Shown here one piece after another: positions 9,784 through 12,298 of a stretch of DNA of 12,298 nt. The notes beneath the pieces are model-generated. The model was given only the letters and a program-made list of their open reading frames with translations, did no database searches and was not told the DNA's origin. The translations under genes and the position numbers were made by a program. This DNA comes from Actinomycetes bacterium (GTDB taxonomy: Bacteria; Actinomycetota; Actinomycetes; Propionibacteriales; Nocardioidaceae), in the NCBI GenBank assembly GCA_023417775.1, contig JAEZEJ010000075.1, positions 1 to 12,298 of the forward strand. Direction: 5' to 3'. How positions within the stretch are numbered: position 1 is the stretch's first letter; each line of letters starts with the position of its first letter.

Positions 9784-9803
9784 GGTGATCGGGGATGGCT
9801 CGC

Positions 9804-9809
9804 TAGGCT
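9804..9809 (+). promoter_or_regulatory. -10 box of ettA
   Basis: TAGGCT, 9 bases before the ATG at 9819, inside the same CTAGGCTGGA 10-mer seen before the Trm112-like gene. Transcription starting 6-7 bases on would give a leader of only 2-3 bases, and no Shine-Dalgarno sequence is present. Confidence 0.5.
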
Positions 9810-9818
9810 GGAACAACC

Positions 9819-11501
<1,683 letters not shown>

Positions 11502-11505
11502 CGCT

Positions 11506-11570
11506 CTGGTGGTCGAGGTGCTCAGGCGTCGTGGTGCTCAGGCGTCGTGGTGCCTGAGCCTCGACACCAG
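11506..11570. terminator. imperfect hairpin between ettA and the MarR gene
   Basis: The left arm (11506-11527) pairs with 11552-11570 with one- and two-base bulges (CTGGTG, TCGAGG and CTCAGGC blocks all match). A second copy of GCTCAGGC (11536-11543) can pair with GCCTGAGC (11552-11559) around an 8-base loop. Lying between two convergent genes, it probably terminates both. There is no U-tract. Confidence 0.6.
11517..11553. repeat. 16-bp tandem duplication in the hairpin
   Basis: GGTGCTCAGGCGTCGT occurs twice head to tail (11517-11532, 11533-11548) and is followed by a partial third copy, GGTGC (11549-11553). The duplication creates alternative left arms for the same hairpin. Together with the flanking GGTCGAGG and CTCGACACC it looks like a dispersed intergenic repeat of the kind I recall in Micrococcales genomes. 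Confidence 0.75.
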
Positions 11571-11589
11571 CCGACGTCTGTGACGCGTC

Positions 11590-12084
11590 CTACCGAAGCT
11601 CCATCTCCGGGTGGCCGGCGACCAGGTGGTCGGCGACGGCGTTCATCACGCGGCCGACCGCGGCGAAGTCCTCGCGGCTGACCAGGTCCACGAGGTGCTC
11701 GCGAACCCCACTGACGTGCAGGGGCGCCGTCCGGACCAGCAGGTCCCAGCCCTTCTCGGTCATCGCGGCGATGACGCCGCGGCCGTCCTCGGGGGAGGAC
11801 CTGCGGACGACGAGCCCGTCCTTCTCCATCCGCGTGACGGTGTGCGTGACCCGGCTGCGGCTGTGGGCGAGGGCGTCCGCGAGCTGCGCCATCCGCATCT
11901 GCCGCCCCTCCCGCTCGGAGAGGCGCACCAGGATCTCGTACTCCACGAGCGAGAGGTCGCAGCTGCGCTGCAGGTCGTCGTCGAGACGTCCGAGCAGGAG
12001 GGTCATGCCCATGAGCAGCGCGCGCCAGGATCGCTGCTCGTCCGCGTCGAGCCAGCGAGTGTCGGTTCCCCCGTCTGCTGTCAC
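11590..12084 (-). CDS. MarR family transcriptional regulator
   Basis: A winged-helix MarR repressor or activator of about 164 residues, expected to be a dimer that binds a palindromic operator and is released by small ligands. Numbered from an ATG at 12093, the N-terminal dimerisation helix is RSWRALLMGMTLLLGRLDDDLQ. The DNA-binding part follows: LVEYEILVRLSE (54-65), MAQLADALAHSRSRVTHTVTRME (recognition helix about 76-91) and the wing VVRRSSPEDGRGVIAAMTEKG with the conserved DGRG. The ATG at 12093 lacks a ribosome site, whereas a GTG at 12084 lies 7 bases after TAGGAT, the leaderless spacing seen elsewhere in this window; I prefer it. It is convergent with ettA and closely divergent from the gene at 12104, its probable regulatory target. 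All 15 Asp codons are GAC. Confidence 0.9.
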   Translation of the reverse strand: MTADGGTDTRWLDADEQRSWRALLMGMTLLLGRLDDDLQRSCDLSLVEYEILVRLSEREGRQMRMAQLADALAHSRSRVTHTVTRMEKDGLVVRRSSPEDGRGVIAAMTEKGWDLLVRTAPLHVSGVREHLVDLVSREDFAAVGRVMNAVADHLVAGHPEMELR

Positions 12085-12090
12085 GCTCGG

Positions 12091-12097
12091 CATCCTA
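12091..12097. promoter_or_regulatory. overlapping divergent -10 boxes
   Basis: CATCCT on the + strand (12091-12096) is 7 bases before GTG 12104. TAGGAT on the - strand (12097-12092) is 7 bases before GTG 12084. The two candidate -10 boxes share five base pairs, so one RNA polymerase site could serve either direction. Confidence 0.4.
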
Positions 12098-12103
12098 GAC
12101 AGT

Positions 12104-12298
12104 GTGACGACCGTGAGCCGGGAGGACCTGCTGCGCTACCGGGTGCAGGTGCAGGAGCTCGACCGCGAGGGCACGCACGGCGACGCCGCGAAGGTCGCGG
12201 CCGCGCCCCTGGAGCAGCTGAGGCTGGCCCTGACCGTCTGGGACGGCTCCGCACCGCCGGCGGGCGTCGAGCAGGAAGCAGAACGCCGGGCCCCGGGG
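12104..12298 (+). CDS. 5' part of a possible winged-helix (AlkZ-like) protein
   Basis: An open frame from GTG 12104 to the window end: 65 codons without a stop. The N-terminus reads VTTVSREDLLRYRVQVQELDREG, which resembles, from memory, actinobacterial winged-helix DNA-binding proteins of the AlkZ-like (PF06224) group, several of which begin with a VSREQVLxYRVxAQ-like helix. AlkZ itself is a DNA glycosylase that unhooks interstrand crosslinks, but no catalytic residues lie in this fragment, so activity cannot be judged. A GTG at 12113 is an alternative start. No Shine-Dalgarno sequence is visible. It starts 20 bases from the MarR GTG in the opposite direction, so it is the natural candidate for MarR control. 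All Asp codons are GAC. Confidence 0.5.
   Translation, partial: MTTVSREDLLRYRVQVQELDREGTHGDAAKVAAAPLEQLRLALTVWDGSAPPAGVEQEAERRAPG

Overview
The window is GC-rich chromosomal DNA from an actinobacterium. The order rpsG-fusA-tuf, the 397-residue EF-Tu, the linkage of a DUF3499 protein to phosphomannomutase, GTG starts, GTGA stop/start overlaps and TANNNT boxes directly before start codons all point this way. Micrococcales or a relative is the best guess; I cannot name a genus. There are no tRNA or rRNA genes, CRISPR arrays, insertion sequences or phage genes.

Block 1 (1-3883, + strand) is the end of the str operon: the 3' part of rpsG, then fusA (EF-G) and tuf (EF-Tu), closed by a strong hairpin terminator with a 17-bp perfect stem. 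A 10-bp stem-loop lies between rpsG and fusA. Block 2 (4030-6470) is a surface-sugar/conserved actinobacterial block. It holds a zincin-like 'metallopeptidase family' gene on the minus strand that lacks HExxH. Divergent from it are a small Cys/His protein (DUF3499) translationally coupled to phosphomannomutase (manB-like), then a Trm112-type zinc-ribbon protein.

Block 3 (6484-9755) is a two-gene operon of large P-loop GTPases. The first is dynamin-like with one hydrophobic C-terminal patch. The second is a GTPase with two transmembrane helices. The genes overlap by four bases and probably act together at the membrane. A possible leaderless 9-codon ORF precedes the first GTPase and contains its Shine-Dalgarno sequence.

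Block 4 (9804-12298) has an ABC-F translation factor (ettA), then a hairpin-rich spacer with a 16-bp tandem duplication. A convergent MarR regulator follows, and divergent from it is the start of a gene running off the end, possibly a winged-helix AlkZ-like protein.

Most genes are housekeeping. The most interesting observations are the possible mini-ORF before the GTPase pair, the repeated TANNNT-N6/7-RTG pattern suggesting mostly leaderless transcripts, overlapping -10 boxes between the MarR and last genes, a change in codon use inside ettA, an EF-Tu with an altered G5 motif, and a zincin-family protein that has lost its catalytic signature.
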